A stretch of DNA of 10,041 nt from Clostridiales bacterium (GCA_031290295.1 JAITNT010000275.1:1-10041), one strand, 5' to 3'. Positions 1 to 8,992 are shown, counted from the stretch's first letter. Translations and numbers: made by a program. The notes: generated from the letters alone by a model not told the origin.

Positions 1-627
1 CAACCCCGGGAAAGCAAGCTGCCTCTCCCGCCGCACGCTATAATCAAGGCCGTAAACAAGCTGTCCCCCGACATTATCGTGGCTACGGACGTAGGACAGC
101 ATCAGATGTGGACGGCGCAGGCCTTTAAGTTCGACAAATCCCGCAGATTCGTCACAAGCGGCGGTCTCGGGGCTATGGGCTTCGGTCTCGGCGCGGCTAT
201 AGGCGCAAGCATAGGCGCGCAAAGGTCCGTGGCGCTCATAACGGGCGACGGCTCCTTCCACATGAATATGAACGAGGTTGTAACCGCCGTTCAGCTGAAG
301 CTGCCTATAGCGATATTCGTCTTTAACAACAATACTCTCGGCATGGTTAGGCAGTGGCAAACGCTTTTTTACGGGAAACGGTATTCGTCCACGACACTCG
401 ACCGCCCTACCGATTACGGCTTACTCGCCAAGGCCTTCGGCGCAAGGTACATGGAGATAAACGAGGCGGCGGACGCGGAGTCGGTTGTGAAGAAAGCGTT
501 AACCTCCAAAACTCCCGTCATCGTCAACTGCCGTATCGGTACCGACGAGAATGTTCTGCCCATGATTCCCGCGGGCAAGAGCGCGGAAAACATTATTATA
601 AACCTTAAAGAGGAGCAACCGTCATGA
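1..627 (+). CDS. ilvB: Acetolactate synthase large subunit, 3' part (partial)
   Basis: This is the last 208 residues of the catalytic subunit of acetohydroxyacid synthase; the frame is open from base 1, so the gene begins upstream of the window. The enzyme condenses two pyruvates to 2-acetolactate, or pyruvate with 2-oxobutyrate to 2-aceto-2-hydroxybutyrate, using thiamine diphosphate in the cytoplasm. The visible part is the C-terminal thiamine-diphosphate-binding domain. It shows VGQHQMW near residue 31, the glycine-rich GLGAMGFGLGAA stretch, the GDG motif at residues 82-84 and the NNNTLGMVRQWQ segment at 109-120. The GDG aspartate and the following asparagines should hold the Mg-diphosphate. 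The FYGKRYSST segment after it is typical of the family. The stop overlaps the ilvN start by 4 bases, which fits translational coupling of the two subunits. The internal GTG at base 79 is not the true start. Confidence 0.96.
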   Translation, partial: QPRESKLPLPPHAIIKAVNKLSPDIIVATDVGQHQMWTAQAFKFDKSRRFVTSGGLGAMGFGLGAAIGASIGAQRSVALITGDGSFHMNMNEVVTAVQLKLPIAIFVFNNNTLGMVRQWQTLFYGKRYSSTTLDRPTDYGLLAKAFGARYMEINEAADAESVVKKALTSKTPVIVNCRIGTDENVLPMIPAGKSAENIIINLKEEQPS

Positions 628-1142
628 AACGACATATAGTAACGGCTCTGGTCTGCAACAAATCGGGCGTGCTTAACAGAATAACCGGACTTTTTTCCCG
701 GCGCGGCTACAACATCGAGAGCTTATCCGTCGCCTCTACGGAGGACGACAACCTTTCGCGCATGACGATAGTTATACAAGGCGACGATTATCTTTTGGAG
801 CAGATAGTGAAGCAGTCCGATAAGATTTACGACGTTCAGCGCGTTACCGAGCTGGAGCGCGATAACGCCGTTATGCGCGAGCTGCTTCTGATCAAGATTA
901 ACGTTTTGCCCGAGCAGCGACCCGAAATAGAAACGACCGTCCGGCTTTTTAAGGCGAAAACAATCGATATATCCGAAAACGCCATGATTATCGAGCTGAC
1001 GGGCGAGCCCGGCAAGATGGACGGCTTTATTAACCTGCTCGCGCCGTACGGAATAATCGAAATGGCGCGCACGGGCATAACGGCGTTAGAGCGGGGCGAC
1101 CGCAATATATGCGACGCGGCAGATTACACGGATATAATATAA
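624..1142 (+). CDS. ilvN: Acetolactate synthase small (regulatory) subunit
   Basis: This is the regulatory partner of the upstream large subunit; it stimulates the enzyme and carries valine feedback inhibition. At 172 residues it is full length for the family (about 160-175). An N-terminal ACT domain spans roughly residues 3-76, with the signature [20 protein letters not shown] (12-31) followed by ESLSV. A C-terminal small-subunit domain spans roughly 80-160. Asn12, Gly15 and Asn30 match positions where changes give valine resistance in E. coli IlvH, so feedback inhibition is probably intact; this is inferred from family knowledge. The start ATG at 624 overlaps the ilvB stop and has an AGAGGAG ribosome site about 8 bases upstream. 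The gene could equally be called ilvH, since ilvN and ilvH are names for the same family. Confidence 0.96.
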   Translation: MKRHIVTALVCNKSGVLNRITGLFSRRGYNIESLSVASTEDDNLSRMTIVIQGDDYLLEQIVKQSDKIYDVQRVTELERDNAVMRELLLIKINVLPEQRPEIETTVRLFKAKTIDISENAMIIELTGEPGKMDGFINLLAPYGIIEMARTGITALERGDRNICDAADYTDII

Positions 1143-1149
1143 AGAGGAG
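1143..1149 (+). promoter_or_regulatory. Ribosome binding site that sets the ilvD start
   Basis: AGAGGAG lies 7 bases before the ATG at 1157, directly after the ilvN stop. The same frame is open further upstream to 1109, but that extension would lie inside ilvN and has no family-like sequence, so 1157 is chosen as the start. Confidence 0.85.
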
Positions 1150-1156
1150 TATAGAC

Positions 1157-2833
1157 ATGTCAAAGGAACTTTTACAAGGAATGGATAAGGCGCCGCAGCG
1201 TTCGCTGTACAAGGCGCTGGGGTTCTCAAACGCCGAAATCGGCAAGCCTATTATCGGTATCGTCAGCGCGCAGTCCGATATCGTACCCGGACACACCCAC
1301 CTTGCGCAGCTTACGGACGCTATAAAGGCCGGCATATACATGTCGGGCGGAACGCCCGTAGTTGTGCCCTCAATAGGCGTTTGCGACGGAATAGCCATGG
1401 GTCACGCGGGTATGAAATACTCCCTGCCCTCCCGCGAGATAATCGCCGACAGCGTAGAGATTATGGCGGTATCCCACGCGTTTGACGGACTCGTGCTCGT
1501 CCCCAACTGCGACAAAATCGTACCCGGCATGCTTATGGGCGCGGTGCGCGTCAATATCCCTACGATAGTGGTGAGCGGCGGTCCTTCTCTCCCCGGATAC
1601 CGCAAGGGCAAGAAGATTTCGTTCACAAGCGTTTATGAGGGTATCGGGTCGGTGCGCGCGGGCAAAATGAATATCGCCGAGCTTAACGATATCGAGGATA
1701 AGGCATGCCCTACCTGCGGCGCGTGCGCGGGCATGTTCACCGCTAACAGCATGAACTGTCTGTGCGAGGCGCTCGGCATGGCGCTCCCCGGCAACGGCAC
1801 GATTCCCGCCGTTTATTCCGAAAGACTGCGTTTGGCGCGCGCGACGGGCATTCAAATTATGAAGCTGGTCGAGGCGCATATTCTGCCTAAAATGATTTTA
1901 ACGAAGGAGGCGTTCTATAACGGTATCGCCGCCGACATGGCGCTGGGCTGTTCGACCAACAGCGTGTTACATCTTACCGCAATCGCTTACGAGGCGGGGA
2001 TAAAAATCGAGCTTGCCGACTTTGAAAGAATATCGGCGACAACCCCAAACCTCTGCAAGCTCATGCCCGCGTCCGACACCTCCGTCGAAGATTTGTACCG
2101 CGAAGGCGGCGTTATGGCGGTGCTTAACCGTCTTGCCCCTCTGTCGAGCGGCAAAAAGCCGTTAATCGACGGCGCCGTCCTCACCGTTACGGGCGGTAAG
2201 CTGTCCGAAAGCTACAAGGACGCCGAGGCGGAGGACGATACCGTAATCAAAACGGTTGCCGCGCCGTACGCTAAGACGGGCGGTATCGCGGTGCTGAGAG
2301 GAAACATCGCCGAGCAGGGCTGCGTCGTAAAGCGTTCCGCCGTCGCCCCCGAAATGCTGGTTTATAAGGGCAAAGCAAAGGTATTCAACAGCGAGGAGGA
2401 AGCCGTCGCCGCTATCAACGGCGGACGCATCGCAAAAGGCGACGTCGTGGTAATAAGGTACGAGGGTCCCAAGGGCGGTCCGGGTATGCGCGAAATGCTC
2501 GCTCCTACCGCCTCCCTTTGCGGCATGGGTCTGGATAAGGACGTGGCGTTGATTACGGACGGACGTTTCTCGGGCGCGACGCGCGGCGCGGCAATAGGGC
2601 ATATTTCCCCCGAAGCCGCCGCCGGCGGTAAAATCGCGCTCGCGCAGGACGGCGACACGATAGAAATAAACATTCCCAACGGCAGAATTAATCTCGACGT
2701 TCCCGCAAAGGAGCTTGAAAAACGCGCCAAAAAATGGACGCCGAGGGATAATCCCGTTTCGGGTTATCTGCTCAGGTATTCCGAGCTTGTTACCGACGCT
2801 TCGCAGGGCGCGGTGTTTAAGACGAAATTCTGA
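1157..2833 (+). CDS. ilvD: Dihydroxy-acid dehydratase
   Basis: Converts 2,3-dihydroxyisovalerate to 2-ketoisovalerate, and the 3-methylvalerate analogue to 2-keto-3-methylvalerate; this is the last step before transamination to valine and isoleucine. The product is 558 residues, normal for the shorter bacterial form. The iron-sulfur region shows PNCDK with Cys118 and [18 protein letters not shown] (184-201). [17 protein letters not shown] lies near 435-451, and the C-terminal domain carries the [10 protein letters not shown] motif with the probable catalytic base Ser472. Where [2Fe-2S] enzymes usually have a Cys-Asn pair, this protein reads VPGHTHL (43-49), as in the E. coli enzyme, which uses an oxygen-labile cluster. 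A similar labile cluster is therefore inferred. The gene follows ilvN by 14 bases and is separated from leuA by 96 bases. Confidence 0.97.
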   Translation: MSKELLQGMDKAPQRSLYKALGFSNAEIGKPIIGIVSAQSDIVPGHTHLAQLTDAIKAGIYMSGGTPVVVPSIGVCDGIAMGHAGMKYSLPSREIIADSVEIMAVSHAFDGLVLVPNCDKIVPGMLMGAVRVNIPTIVVSGGPSLPGYRKGKKISFTSVYEGIGSVRAGKMNIAELNDIEDKACPTCGACAGMFTANSMNCLCEALGMALPGNGTIPAVYSERLRLARATGIQIMKLVEAHILPKMILTKEAFYNGIAADMALGCSTNSVLHLTAIAYEAGIKIELADFERISATTPNLCKLMPASDTSVEDLYREGGVMAVLNRLAPLSSGKKPLIDGAVLTVTGGKLSESYKDAEAEDDTVIKTVAAPYAKTGGIAVLRGNIAEQGCVVKRSAVAPEMLVYKGKAKVFNSEEEAVAAINGGRIAKGDVVVIRYEGPKGGPGMREMLAPTASLCGMGLDKDVALITDGRFSGATRGAAIGHISPEAAAGGKIALAQDGDTIEINIPNGRINLDVPAKELEKRAKKWTPRDNPVSGYLLRYSELVTDASQGAVFKTKF

Positions 2834-2929
2834 AGCGAGTCTGTTCCCGTCAGAGCCGTTGCAATAGGCTTTTTGCGAAATACGCCGCAAGGAAGCGCGC
2901 GCGGGTTAAACGAATCCTAAAGGAGAAAA

Positions 2930-4420
2930 ATGCGGAAAATTAAAATATTTGACACAACCTTACGCGACGGCGAGCAGTCTCCCGGTTGCAGTATGCGTCT
3001 GCACGAGAAGCTCGAGGTCGCGCGCCAGCTCGAACGCCTGGGCGTCGATATTATAGAGGCGGGCTTCGCGTTCTCCTCCCCGGGCGATTTCGAGTCCGTG
3101 TCGCAGGTGGCAAAGATTATCACGAACGCCTCCGTCGCCTCCCTCGCAAGGGCTAAGCGCGAGGACATCGACGCGGCGTATAACGCCGTAAAAAACGCCG
3201 TCGCGCCGAGAATACACATATTCCTCGCCACATCCCCTCTCCACATGCAATACAAGCTCAAGATGACGGATGAGCAGGTGTTAGAGCACATCGCGGATTC
3301 CGTGCGGTACGCCAAGGCTAAGTGCGGCGACATAGAGTTTTCCGCGGAGGACGCGTCGCGTTCCGAGCCGACGTTCCTGGCTAGGGCGTTCGATACCGCC
3401 GTAAAAGCGGGCGCGACCGTTATTAACGTGCCTGACACCGTGGGCTACTGCCTGCCGTCGGAAATGGCCGGCAAGGTCGAATATCTGCTTAATCATATCG
3501 CGGGCATAGAAAGGGTGGACATAAGCGCGCACAACCACGACGATCTCGGCATGGCGACGGCGAACGCGCTGTCCATGGTACTCGCGGGCGCGGGACAGGT
3601 GGAGTGCACGATTAACGGCATAGGCGAGCGGGCGGGCAACACCGCGCTCGAGGAGGTCGTAATGGCTATTGCGACGCGCAAGGTCTTCTTCGATTGTTAC
3701 ACGGGGATAGACACGCGCGAAATTTATAAAACGAGCCGTCTGGTGAGCGCGATAACGGGCGTGCCCGTACCGCCGGCAAAGGCGATAATAGGCGCTAACG
3801 CTTACGCCCACGAAAGCGGAATTCATCAGCACGGCGTAATGGCTAACCCGAAAACCTACGAGATAATCTCCCCCGAAACGGTGGGCATTCCGCAGAACAA
3901 AATCGTTCTCGGCAAGCACAGCGGCAGGCACGCTTTTTCAGAGCATTTGACCGAGCTGGGGTACACGCTGACGGAGGTCGAGCTTAATAAGGCGTTCGAG
4001 GACTTTAAGCTGCTTTGCGACAAGAAAAAATATGTTACGGGTAAGGACATTCTGGCGATCGTTTCCGGTTCAGGCTTACAGGAAAATAAATATATACTTT
4101 TGGACTTCACCGTAGATTCCGCAAAAAACGACGAATCCGTCGCCACGATAGCCGTTTCGTGCGGAAACCAACGCTTTCAGCAGACCGCAAAGGGCGGCGG
4201 GCCGATTAACAGCGCGTTTAAGGCGCTCAACGCCATTATGGGGCGCGATATAGAGCTTATCGATTACGCGATAAGCTCGGTAAGCTCGGGCGTGGACGCA
4301 CTCGGCGAGGCAAGCATACGCCTGTCCTGCGACGGCGTCGTGGCGCACGGCAGAGGCGTAAGCACGGACATTCTCGAGGCTTCCGTACTGGCGTATTTGG
4401 ACGGCGCGAATAAGCTGTAA
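2930..4420 (+). CDS. leuA: 2-isopropylmalate synthase
   Basis: Condenses acetyl-CoA with 2-ketoisovalerate to 2-isopropylmalate, the committed step of leucine synthesis. The 496-residue protein has an N-terminal TIM-barrel (HMGL-like) domain to about residue 275, opening with FDTTLRDGEQSPG (7-19). Arg12 and metal ligand Asp13 are present, and HNHDDLGMA (201-209) supplies His201 and His203. GIGERAGNTALEE (230-242) contains Asn237, and HESGIHQHG (294-302) and GKHSGRHAF (328-336) follow. The C-terminal LeuA allosteric domain, about 365-496, ends with GRGVSTDILEASVLAYL, so leucine feedback is expected. These features separate it from the neighbouring citramalate synthase and from homocitrate synthase. 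An AAAGGAG site lies 4 bases before the ATG, a slightly short spacing. The barrel reads EAGFAFSS where proline usually follows the phenylalanine, a minor variation. Confidence 0.96.
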   Translation: MRKIKIFDTTLRDGEQSPGCSMRLHEKLEVARQLERLGVDIIEAGFAFSSPGDFESVSQVAKIITNASVASLARAKREDIDAAYNAVKNAVAPRIHIFLATSPLHMQYKLKMTDEQVLEHIADSVRYAKAKCGDIEFSAEDASRSEPTFLARAFDTAVKAGATVINVPDTVGYCLPSEMAGKVEYLLNHIAGIERVDISAHNHDDLGMATANALSMVLAGAGQVECTINGIGERAGNTALEEVVMAIATRKVFFDCYTGIDTREIYKTSRLVSAITGVPVPPAKAIIGANAYAHESGIHQHGVMANPKTYEIISPETVGIPQNKIVLGKHSGRHAFSEHLTELGYTLTEVELNKAFEDFKLLCDKKKYVTGKDILAIVSGSGLQENKYILLDFTVDSAKNDESVATIAVSCGNQRFQQTAKGGGPINSAFKALNAIMGRDIELIDYAISSVSSGVDALGEASIRLSCDGVVAHGRGVSTDILEASVLAYLDGANKL

Positions 4421-4431
4421 GGGTAGGTATT

Positions 4432-6021
4432 ATGACAAGATTAAATAAAATATCGATATTCGATTCCACGCTGCGCGACGGCTCGCAAGCCGAGGGCATA
4501 AACTTCTCGGTGGAGGATAAGCTCAAAATTGTCCGCGCGCTCGACGCGCTGGGCGTCTCTTACATCGAAGCGGGCAACCCGTCCTCTAACCCCAAGGACA
4601 TAGAATTCTTTGTCCGCGTCGGCGCGCTGAAGCTAAAAAACGCATCCTTAGTCGCGTTCGGTTCTACGCGCCGCAAGGACACGCGCGCGTGCGACGACCC
4701 GAGCTTGCAAGCCCTGCTGTCGGCGGGTACGTCGACGGTCGCGGTTTTCGGCAAATGCTGGGACCTGCATGTCGGGCATATCCTTAATACTACTAACGAA
4801 GAAAACCTCAACATGATACGCGATACCGTCGCCTATCTCACCGAAAAAGGGCGCAAGGTAATCTTCGACGCCGAGCATTTCTTTGACGGCTGGAAGAATA
4901 ATCCCGAATACGCCCTCTCCGCGCTCGGCGCGGCGGCGGCGGGCGGCGCGGTAACGCTGGCGCTGTGCGACACTAACGGCGGCGCGTTCCCCGAAGAAAT
5001 ATTCCGCGCGGTAACCGCCGTAAGGGAGACCTTCCCGTCAATCGAGATAGGCATACACTGCCATAACGATTGCGGACTTGCGGTCGCTAACTCGCTCGCC
5101 GCCGTCAACGCGGGCGCGGCGCAGGTTCAGGGTACCTTTATCGGGTACGGAGAACGGTGCGGCAACGCTAATCTTTCCGCCTTAATAGCCGTGTTGCAGC
5201 TCAAAAAAAATTACGCCTGTATTCCCGCCGCCAACATGCCGGAGCTTACGGCGGCCGCGCGTGAAATCGCCGATATCTCAAATATCCGCTTGGAAAGGTA
5301 CATGCCCTTCGTGGGCAGCTCGGCGTTTACGCACAAGGCGGGTATGCACGCGGACGGCGTTATAAAGCTGCCGCGCTCGTTCGAGCAGCTTGACCCCGCG
5401 CTTGTCGGGAACGAGCGGCGCTTCGTAATGAGTGAATTTGCCGGCAGAACGGCGACGTTTAACAAAATCCGCAAATACTTCCCCGAGCTTAATAAGGACG
5501 GCGAGGAGGTCAAGAATATTCTCGACCGCATAAAGGAGCAGGAGCGCGCCGGCTACCAATACGAGAGCGCTGAATCCTCTTTTATGCTGGAGGTATACAA
5601 ATCTCTGGGGCTGTACAAGCCGTTTTTTGAGCTTATCAGTTACAAGACGATAGCCGAACAGCCCGGCGAGCCTAATCTCTCGGCGACGGCGACCGTCAAA
5701 ATACGCGTTCAGGACAAAACGCATCTGCTCGCCGCGCAGGGCGACGGACCGGTAAACGCGCTCGACCTCGCGCTCCGCAAATGTCTGGGCACCTTCTATC
5801 CCGAAATTTCGTCCATGACGCTCGTAGACTACAAGGTGCGCGTGCTCGACGGCAAGGCCGCCACCGCGGCGGTAGTGCGCGTGCTGATAACGACGACGGA
5901 CGGCAGGGAAACGTGGACTACGGTAGGCGTGTCCGAGGATTTAATACAGGCGAGCTTCAAGGCTCTGTCGGACAGTATAGAATACAGACTGCTCTGCAAC
6001 GAGCGGAAAAAGAAGAAATAA
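4432..6021 (+). CDS. cimA: (R)-citramalate synthase
   Basis: Condenses pyruvate with acetyl-CoA to (R)-citramalate, the first step of the threonine-independent route to 2-oxobutyrate and isoleucine. It is 529 residues, as expected for the long CimA family, and is related to LeuA by descent. The barrel starts with FDSTLRDGSQAEG (10-22), with Arg15 and Asp16. CimA-type hallmarks follow: YIEAGNPSSNPKD (44-56), FGKCWDLHV (106-114), FDAEHFFDGW (145-154), LCDTNGG (178-184), HCHNDCGLAVANSLAAVNAG (209-228) and GERCGNANL (240-248). The C-terminal regulatory domain, about 385-520, contains QGDGPVNALDLALRK. These motifs distinguish it from isopropylmalate synthase, which lies directly upstream. The start is 11 bases after the leuA stop, with AAGGG overlapping that stop as a weak ribosome site, so coupling to leuA is likely. 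The protein ends in four lysines. Substrate is inferred from motifs only. Confidence 0.93.
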   Translation: MTRLNKISIFDSTLRDGSQAEGINFSVEDKLKIVRALDALGVSYIEAGNPSSNPKDIEFFVRVGALKLKNASLVAFGSTRRKDTRACDDPSLQALLSAGTSTVAVFGKCWDLHVGHILNTTNEENLNMIRDTVAYLTEKGRKVIFDAEHFFDGWKNNPEYALSALGAAAAGGAVTLALCDTNGGAFPEEIFRAVTAVRETFPSIEIGIHCHNDCGLAVANSLAAVNAGAAQVQGTFIGYGERCGNANLSALIAVLQLKKNYACIPAANMPELTAAAREIADISNIRLERYMPFVGSSAFTHKAGMHADGVIKLPRSFEQLDPALVGNERRFVMSEFAGRTATFNKIRKYFPELNKDGEEVKNILDRIKEQERAGYQYESAESSFMLEVYKSLGLYKPFFELISYKTIAEQPGEPNLSATATVKIRVQDKTHLLAAQGDGPVNALDLALRKCLGTFYPEISSMTLVDYKVRVLDGKAATAAVVRVLITTTDGRETWTTVGVSEDLIQASFKALSDSIEYRLLCNERKKKK

Positions 6022-6077
6022 ATACCGGTATTATTACGCGGGACAAGCCCAGCCTTACTTATCACTTAAAAACTAAC

Positions 6078-6084
6078 TTAGGAG
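6078..6084 (+). promoter_or_regulatory. Ribosome binding site for leuC
   Basis: TTAGGAG lies 7 bases before the ATG at 6092. Three in-frame ATGs follow closely (6092, 6098, 6104, giving MGMTM). This spacing favours the first, which also matches the usual amino terminus of clostridial LeuC. Confidence 0.75.
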
Positions 6085-6091
6085 TATCATC

Positions 6092-7354
6092 ATGGGAATG
6101 ACAATGTCGCAAAAAATACTTGCCGCTCACGCGGGACTAAAAGAGGTCAAGGCGGGTCAACTGATTACCGCCGACCTCGATATAGTGCTTGCCAACGACG
6201 TAACCGCGCCCGTCGCCGTCAAGGAGTTTGAAAAAGCGGGACTTTCCGGCGTGTACGACCGAGACAGGGTCGCGCTCGTCATGGATCACTTCACCCCGAA
6301 CAAGGACATCAAGGCCGCCGAGCAGTGCAAGTGCGTGCGCGCTTTTGCCAAAAAGAACGGCGTTAAAAACTTCTTCGACGTCGGCGAAATGGGCATCGAG
6401 CACGCGTTGCTTCCCGAAAAGGGGCTTGTCGGCGCGGGCGACCTAATTATAGGCGCGGACTCGCACACCTGCACATACGGCGCGCTCGGAGCATTTGCCA
6501 CCGGCGTAGGCAGCACGGACATGGCGGCGGGCATGGCTACGGGCAAGGCGTGGTTCAAGGTGCCGTCCGCTCTCAAATTCGAGCTTATCGGCAAGCCCGC
6601 GCGTTACGTTTGCGGCAAGGACGTCATTCTGCACATTATCGGGTTAATAGGCGTGGACGGCGCGCTTTATAAGTCCATGGAGTTTACGGGCGAGGGCCTG
6701 CAGCATCTGACTATAGACGACCGCTTCACTATCGCTAACATGGCTATAGAGGCGGGCGCTAAGAACGGTATTTTCCCCGTAGACCATATTACGCGCGCGT
6801 ATTTGCACGGGCGTTTCAAGCGCGAGCCTAAGGAATACGCGGCGGACGCCGACGCCGAATACGAACGGAGCTTCACCGTAAATTTGAGCAAGCTTAAACC
6901 CACCGTAGCCTTCCCTCACCTGCCCTCGAATACGCGCACTATCGACAAGGTAGGCGACGTTAAAATTGACCAGGTCGTAATCGGGTCATGCACTAACGGA
7001 CATATCAGCGACCTTGCCGTCGCCGCCAAAATCCTCAAGGGTCGCCGCGTCGCCGAGGGAGTAAGAGTTATTTTCTTCCCCGCTACTAACGATATTTACC
7101 TCGAAGCCATGCAAAAGGGCTACATAAAAACCTTCATTCAGGCGGGCGCGGTCGTTTCTACACCCACCTGCGGACCCTGCCTCGGCGGTCACATGGGCAT
7201 CCTTGCCGCCGGAGAACGCGCCGTAGCCACTACTAACCGCAACTTCGTAGGGCGCATGGGACACCCCGAATCCGAGGTGTATCTCGCTTCCCCGTACGTT
7301 GCCGCGGCAAGCGCGGTAACCGGCAGAATCTCAAGTCCCAAAGAGCTTAAATAA
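6092..7354 (+). CDS. leuC: 3-isopropylmalate dehydratase, large subunit
   Basis: The large subunit of isopropylmalate isomerase, which with LeuD converts 2-isopropylmalate to 3-isopropylmalate through isopropylmaleate. In the citramalate route the same enzyme isomerises citramalate to erythro-3-methylmalate; that dual use is established for organisms with CimA and inferred here. The protein is an aconitase-family subunit of 420 residues, the shorter archaeal/clostridial form compared with about 466 in E. coli. The [4Fe-4S] ligands are visible as Cys300 in [11 protein letters not shown] and Cys360 and Cys363 in [13 protein letters not shown]. Other family motifs are MDHFTPNKD (64-72), [20 protein letters not shown] (121-140) and [15 protein letters not shown] (387-401). 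It lies 70 bases after cimA and 14 bases before leuD. Confidence 0.97.
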   Translation: MGMTMSQKILAAHAGLKEVKAGQLITADLDIVLANDVTAPVAVKEFEKAGLSGVYDRDRVALVMDHFTPNKDIKAAEQCKCVRAFAKKNGVKNFFDVGEMGIEHALLPEKGLVGAGDLIIGADSHTCTYGALGAFATGVGSTDMAAGMATGKAWFKVPSALKFELIGKPARYVCGKDVILHIIGLIGVDGALYKSMEFTGEGLQHLTIDDRFTIANMAIEAGAKNGIFPVDHITRAYLHGRFKREPKEYAADADAEYERSFTVNLSKLKPTVAFPHLPSNTRTIDKVGDVKIDQVVIGSCTNGHISDLAVAAKILKGRRVAEGVRVIFFPATNDIYLEAMQKGYIKTFIQAGAVVSTPTCGPCLGGHMGILAAGERAVATTNRNFVGRMGHPESEVYLASPYVAAASAVTGRISSPKELK

Positions 7355-7358
7355 GGAG
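7353..7358 (+). promoter_or_regulatory. leuD ribosome binding site overlapping leuC stop
   Basis: AAGGAG shares its first two bases with the leuC TAA stop and sits 10 bases before the leuD ATG at 7369. Ribosomes ending leuC would cover the leuD start region, which suits balanced production of two subunits of one enzyme. Confidence 0.75.
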
Positions 7359-7368
7359 ATTAAAATAA

Positions 7369-7863
7369 ATGAAAGCATCTGGCACAGTTTTTAAGTACGG
7401 AAGCAACGTCGATACCGACGTTATTATCCCAGCGCGCTACCTTAACACCACCTCGGAAGCCGAGCTGGCCGCCCACTGCATGGAGGATATCGACGGCGAC
7501 TTCGTCACGCGCGTACGCCCCGAGGATATCATCGTCGCCGAGGATAATTTCGGCTGCGGCTCGTCGCGCGAGCACGCGCCTATAGCCATTAAGGCGAGCG
7601 GCGTTTCCTGCGTAATCGCCAATACGTTCGCACGCATTTTCTATCGCAACGCAATCAACATCGGGCTGCCTATCCTCGAATGCCCCGAGGCGGTCAAGGG
7701 AACAAAAGCGGGCGACCGTCTCGAGGCGGACTTTGCAAGCGGCACGATCAAGAACCTGACGTCGGGCAAAACCTACTCGGCGGCAGCCTTTCCTCCGTCG
7801 ATACAGGAAATAATCGCCGTCGGCGGACTGCTTAAAAAAATTCAACTGGGGGGCAAGCTATGA
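7369..7863 (+). CDS. leuD: 3-isopropylmalate dehydratase, small subunit
   Basis: The swivel-domain subunit that pairs with LeuC to form active isopropylmalate isomerase. At 164 residues it is the short archaeal/clostridial form, matching the short LeuC partner. It shows the amino-terminal [16 protein letters not shown] segment (10-25), in which the NVDTD aspartates are conserved. The substrate-loop motif [11 protein letters not shown] (61-71) and the [18 protein letters not shown] stretch (84-101) complete the signature. Pairing with the adjacent leuC is certain from order and spacing. The stop overlaps the leuB start by 4 bases (ATGA), pointing to coupled translation. Within this split-subunit family, homoaconitase or other aconitase-like small subunits are the alternatives, but the leucine context decides against them. 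Confidence 0.97.
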   Translation: MKASGTVFKYGSNVDTDVIIPARYLNTTSEAELAAHCMEDIDGDFVTRVRPEDIIVAEDNFGCGSSREHAPIAIKASGVSCVIANTFARIFYRNAINIGLPILECPEAVKGTKAGDRLEADFASGTIKNLTSGKTYSAAAFPPSIQEIIAVGGLLKKIQLGGKL

Positions 7864-8933
7864 AATTCAATATCGCGGTAATAGCCGGGGACGGAATAGG
7901 TCCGGAAATAACTAAGGTAACCACCGACGTTTTGGAAGCCGCGGGCGCTAAATTCGGACACGGCTTCAAATTCACCGACGTGCTTATGGGCGGTTGCGCC
8001 ATCGACAAGACGGGCGTTCCTTTGCCCGACGAAACGATAAGAATTTGTAAGGACTCGGACTCCGTGCTTTTGGGCGCGGTCGGCGGACCCAAGTGGGACA
8101 CGCTGCCGGGTCATCTGCGCCCCGAAAAGGGTCTGCTCGGCATACGAGCGGCGCTGGGTCTTTATGCCAACATTCGCCCCGCCGTACTGTTCCCCTCTCT
8201 GATTAACGCCTGTCCGCTGCGCGCGGATATCGCCGCGCGCGGTATAGATATGGTGGTTTACCGCGAGCTTACCGGCGGCATGTACTTCGGCGAACGCGGA
8301 ATGCGCGAGGGCAAGTACGGCGCGGAGGCTTACGACACCGAGGCTTATTCAAAATTCGAGGTCGAACGCATAGCCCGTCTTGCTTTCGAGTGCGCGCTCA
8401 CCCGCAAAAAACACGTTATCAGCATCGATAAGGCTAACGTGCTGGACAGCTCGCGCCTATGGCGGGCGACGGTCGCCGAGGTCGCCAAGGCTTATCCCGG
8501 CGTGACCTGCGAAAATATGCTTGTGGATAATGCGGCGATGCAGCTTGTCAAAAACCCCTCTCAATTCGACGTTATAGTTACGTCTAACATATTCGGCGAT
8601 ATTCTTTCGGACGAGGCCTCTATGGTTACCGGCTCTATAGGTATGCTGCCCTCCTCCAGTATAGGCGACTCAAAGCTCGGACTCTATGAGCCTATCCACG
8701 GTTCTGCGCCCGATATCGCGGGCAAGGATTTGGCTAACCCTATCGCCACCGTGCTGTCCGCGGCAATGATGTTAGAAAGCTCTCTTGGGCTTCCCGACGC
8801 GGCGCTTGCTATAAGACGGGCGATCGACGCGGCGCTTCTAAAGGGCTTCCGCACGGGCGATATCATGTCCGCAGGCTGTACGCCCGTCGGCTGCAAGGAA
8901 ATGGGCGGGCTGATTATTGCAGGATTGAAGTAA
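7860..8933 (+). CDS. leuB: 3-isopropylmalate dehydrogenase
   Basis: Oxidatively decarboxylates 3-isopropylmalate to 2-ketoisocaproate with NAD; with CimA present it can also turn 3-methylmalate into 2-oxobutyrate. The 357-residue length is normal. The chain begins with the GDGIGPE motif (10-16). Residues matching known substrate and metal ligands are Arg96, Arg106, Arg135, Tyr142 and Lys191, with Asp223, Asp247 and Asp251 for Mg. [14 protein letters not shown] (134-147) is characteristic, and [18 protein letters not shown] (277-294) is the NAD-binding signature. These separate it from isocitrate and tartrate dehydrogenases of the same superfamily. The start overlaps the leuD stop and is preceded by a run of six G residues (7848-7853) that can act as ribosome site. 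It is the last gene of the cluster; only weak hairpins follow. Confidence 0.97.
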   Translation: MKFNIAVIAGDGIGPEITKVTTDVLEAAGAKFGHGFKFTDVLMGGCAIDKTGVPLPDETIRICKDSDSVLLGAVGGPKWDTLPGHLRPEKGLLGIRAALGLYANIRPAVLFPSLINACPLRADIAARGIDMVVYRELTGGMYFGERGMREGKYGAEAYDTEAYSKFEVERIARLAFECALTRKKHVISIDKANVLDSSRLWRATVAEVAKAYPGVTCENMLVDNAAMQLVKNPSQFDVIVTSNIFGDILSDEASMVTGSIGMLPSSSIGDSKLGLYEPIHGSAPDIAGKDLANPIATVLSAAMMLESSLGLPDAALAIRRAIDAALLKGFRTGDIMSAGCTPVGCKEMGGLIIAGLK

Positions 8934-8992
8934 CCGCGTTCAAGCCGCGGGAAGCTTAATAGAACGGGATAAAACCGCGCTTTAGGCGGCTT
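8934..8992 (+). terminator. Possible weak terminator or structured end after leuB
   Basis: Directly after the leuB stop, CCGCG (8934-8938) can pair with CGCGG (8946-8950) over a 7-base loop. CCGC (8975-8978) can pair with GCGG (8986-8989), and AAGCCGC (8942-8948) is exactly complementary to GCGGCTT (8986-8992). These pairings compete with each other. No clear run of T follows, so this is not a textbook intrinsic terminator; only the complementarity is certain. Confidence 0.35.

Noticed and set aside
1..78. Leader peptide or T-box for the amino acid cluster
   Set aside because: These bases are coding sequence of ilvB; any leader would lie upstream of the window.
1109..1156. Upstream extension of the ilvD frame
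   Set aside because: It lies within the end of ilvN, has no family similarity, and a strong ribosome site places the start at 1157.
2162..2890. Long minus-strand open frame of 242 codons opposite ilvD
   Set aside because: It is antisense to a certain ilvD, composition is a mirror of its codons (rich in Arg, Gly, His), and no domain is recognised.
3281..3931. Minus-strand open frame of 216 codons opposite leuA
   Set aside because: Antisense shadow of leuA in GC-rich coding sequence, with Arg/Ala/His-rich content and no ribosome site.
5781..6101. Plus-strand frame overlapping the end of cimA and the start of leuC
   Set aside because: Out-of-frame shadow of cimA; low-complexity Arg/Gly-rich translation with no family match.
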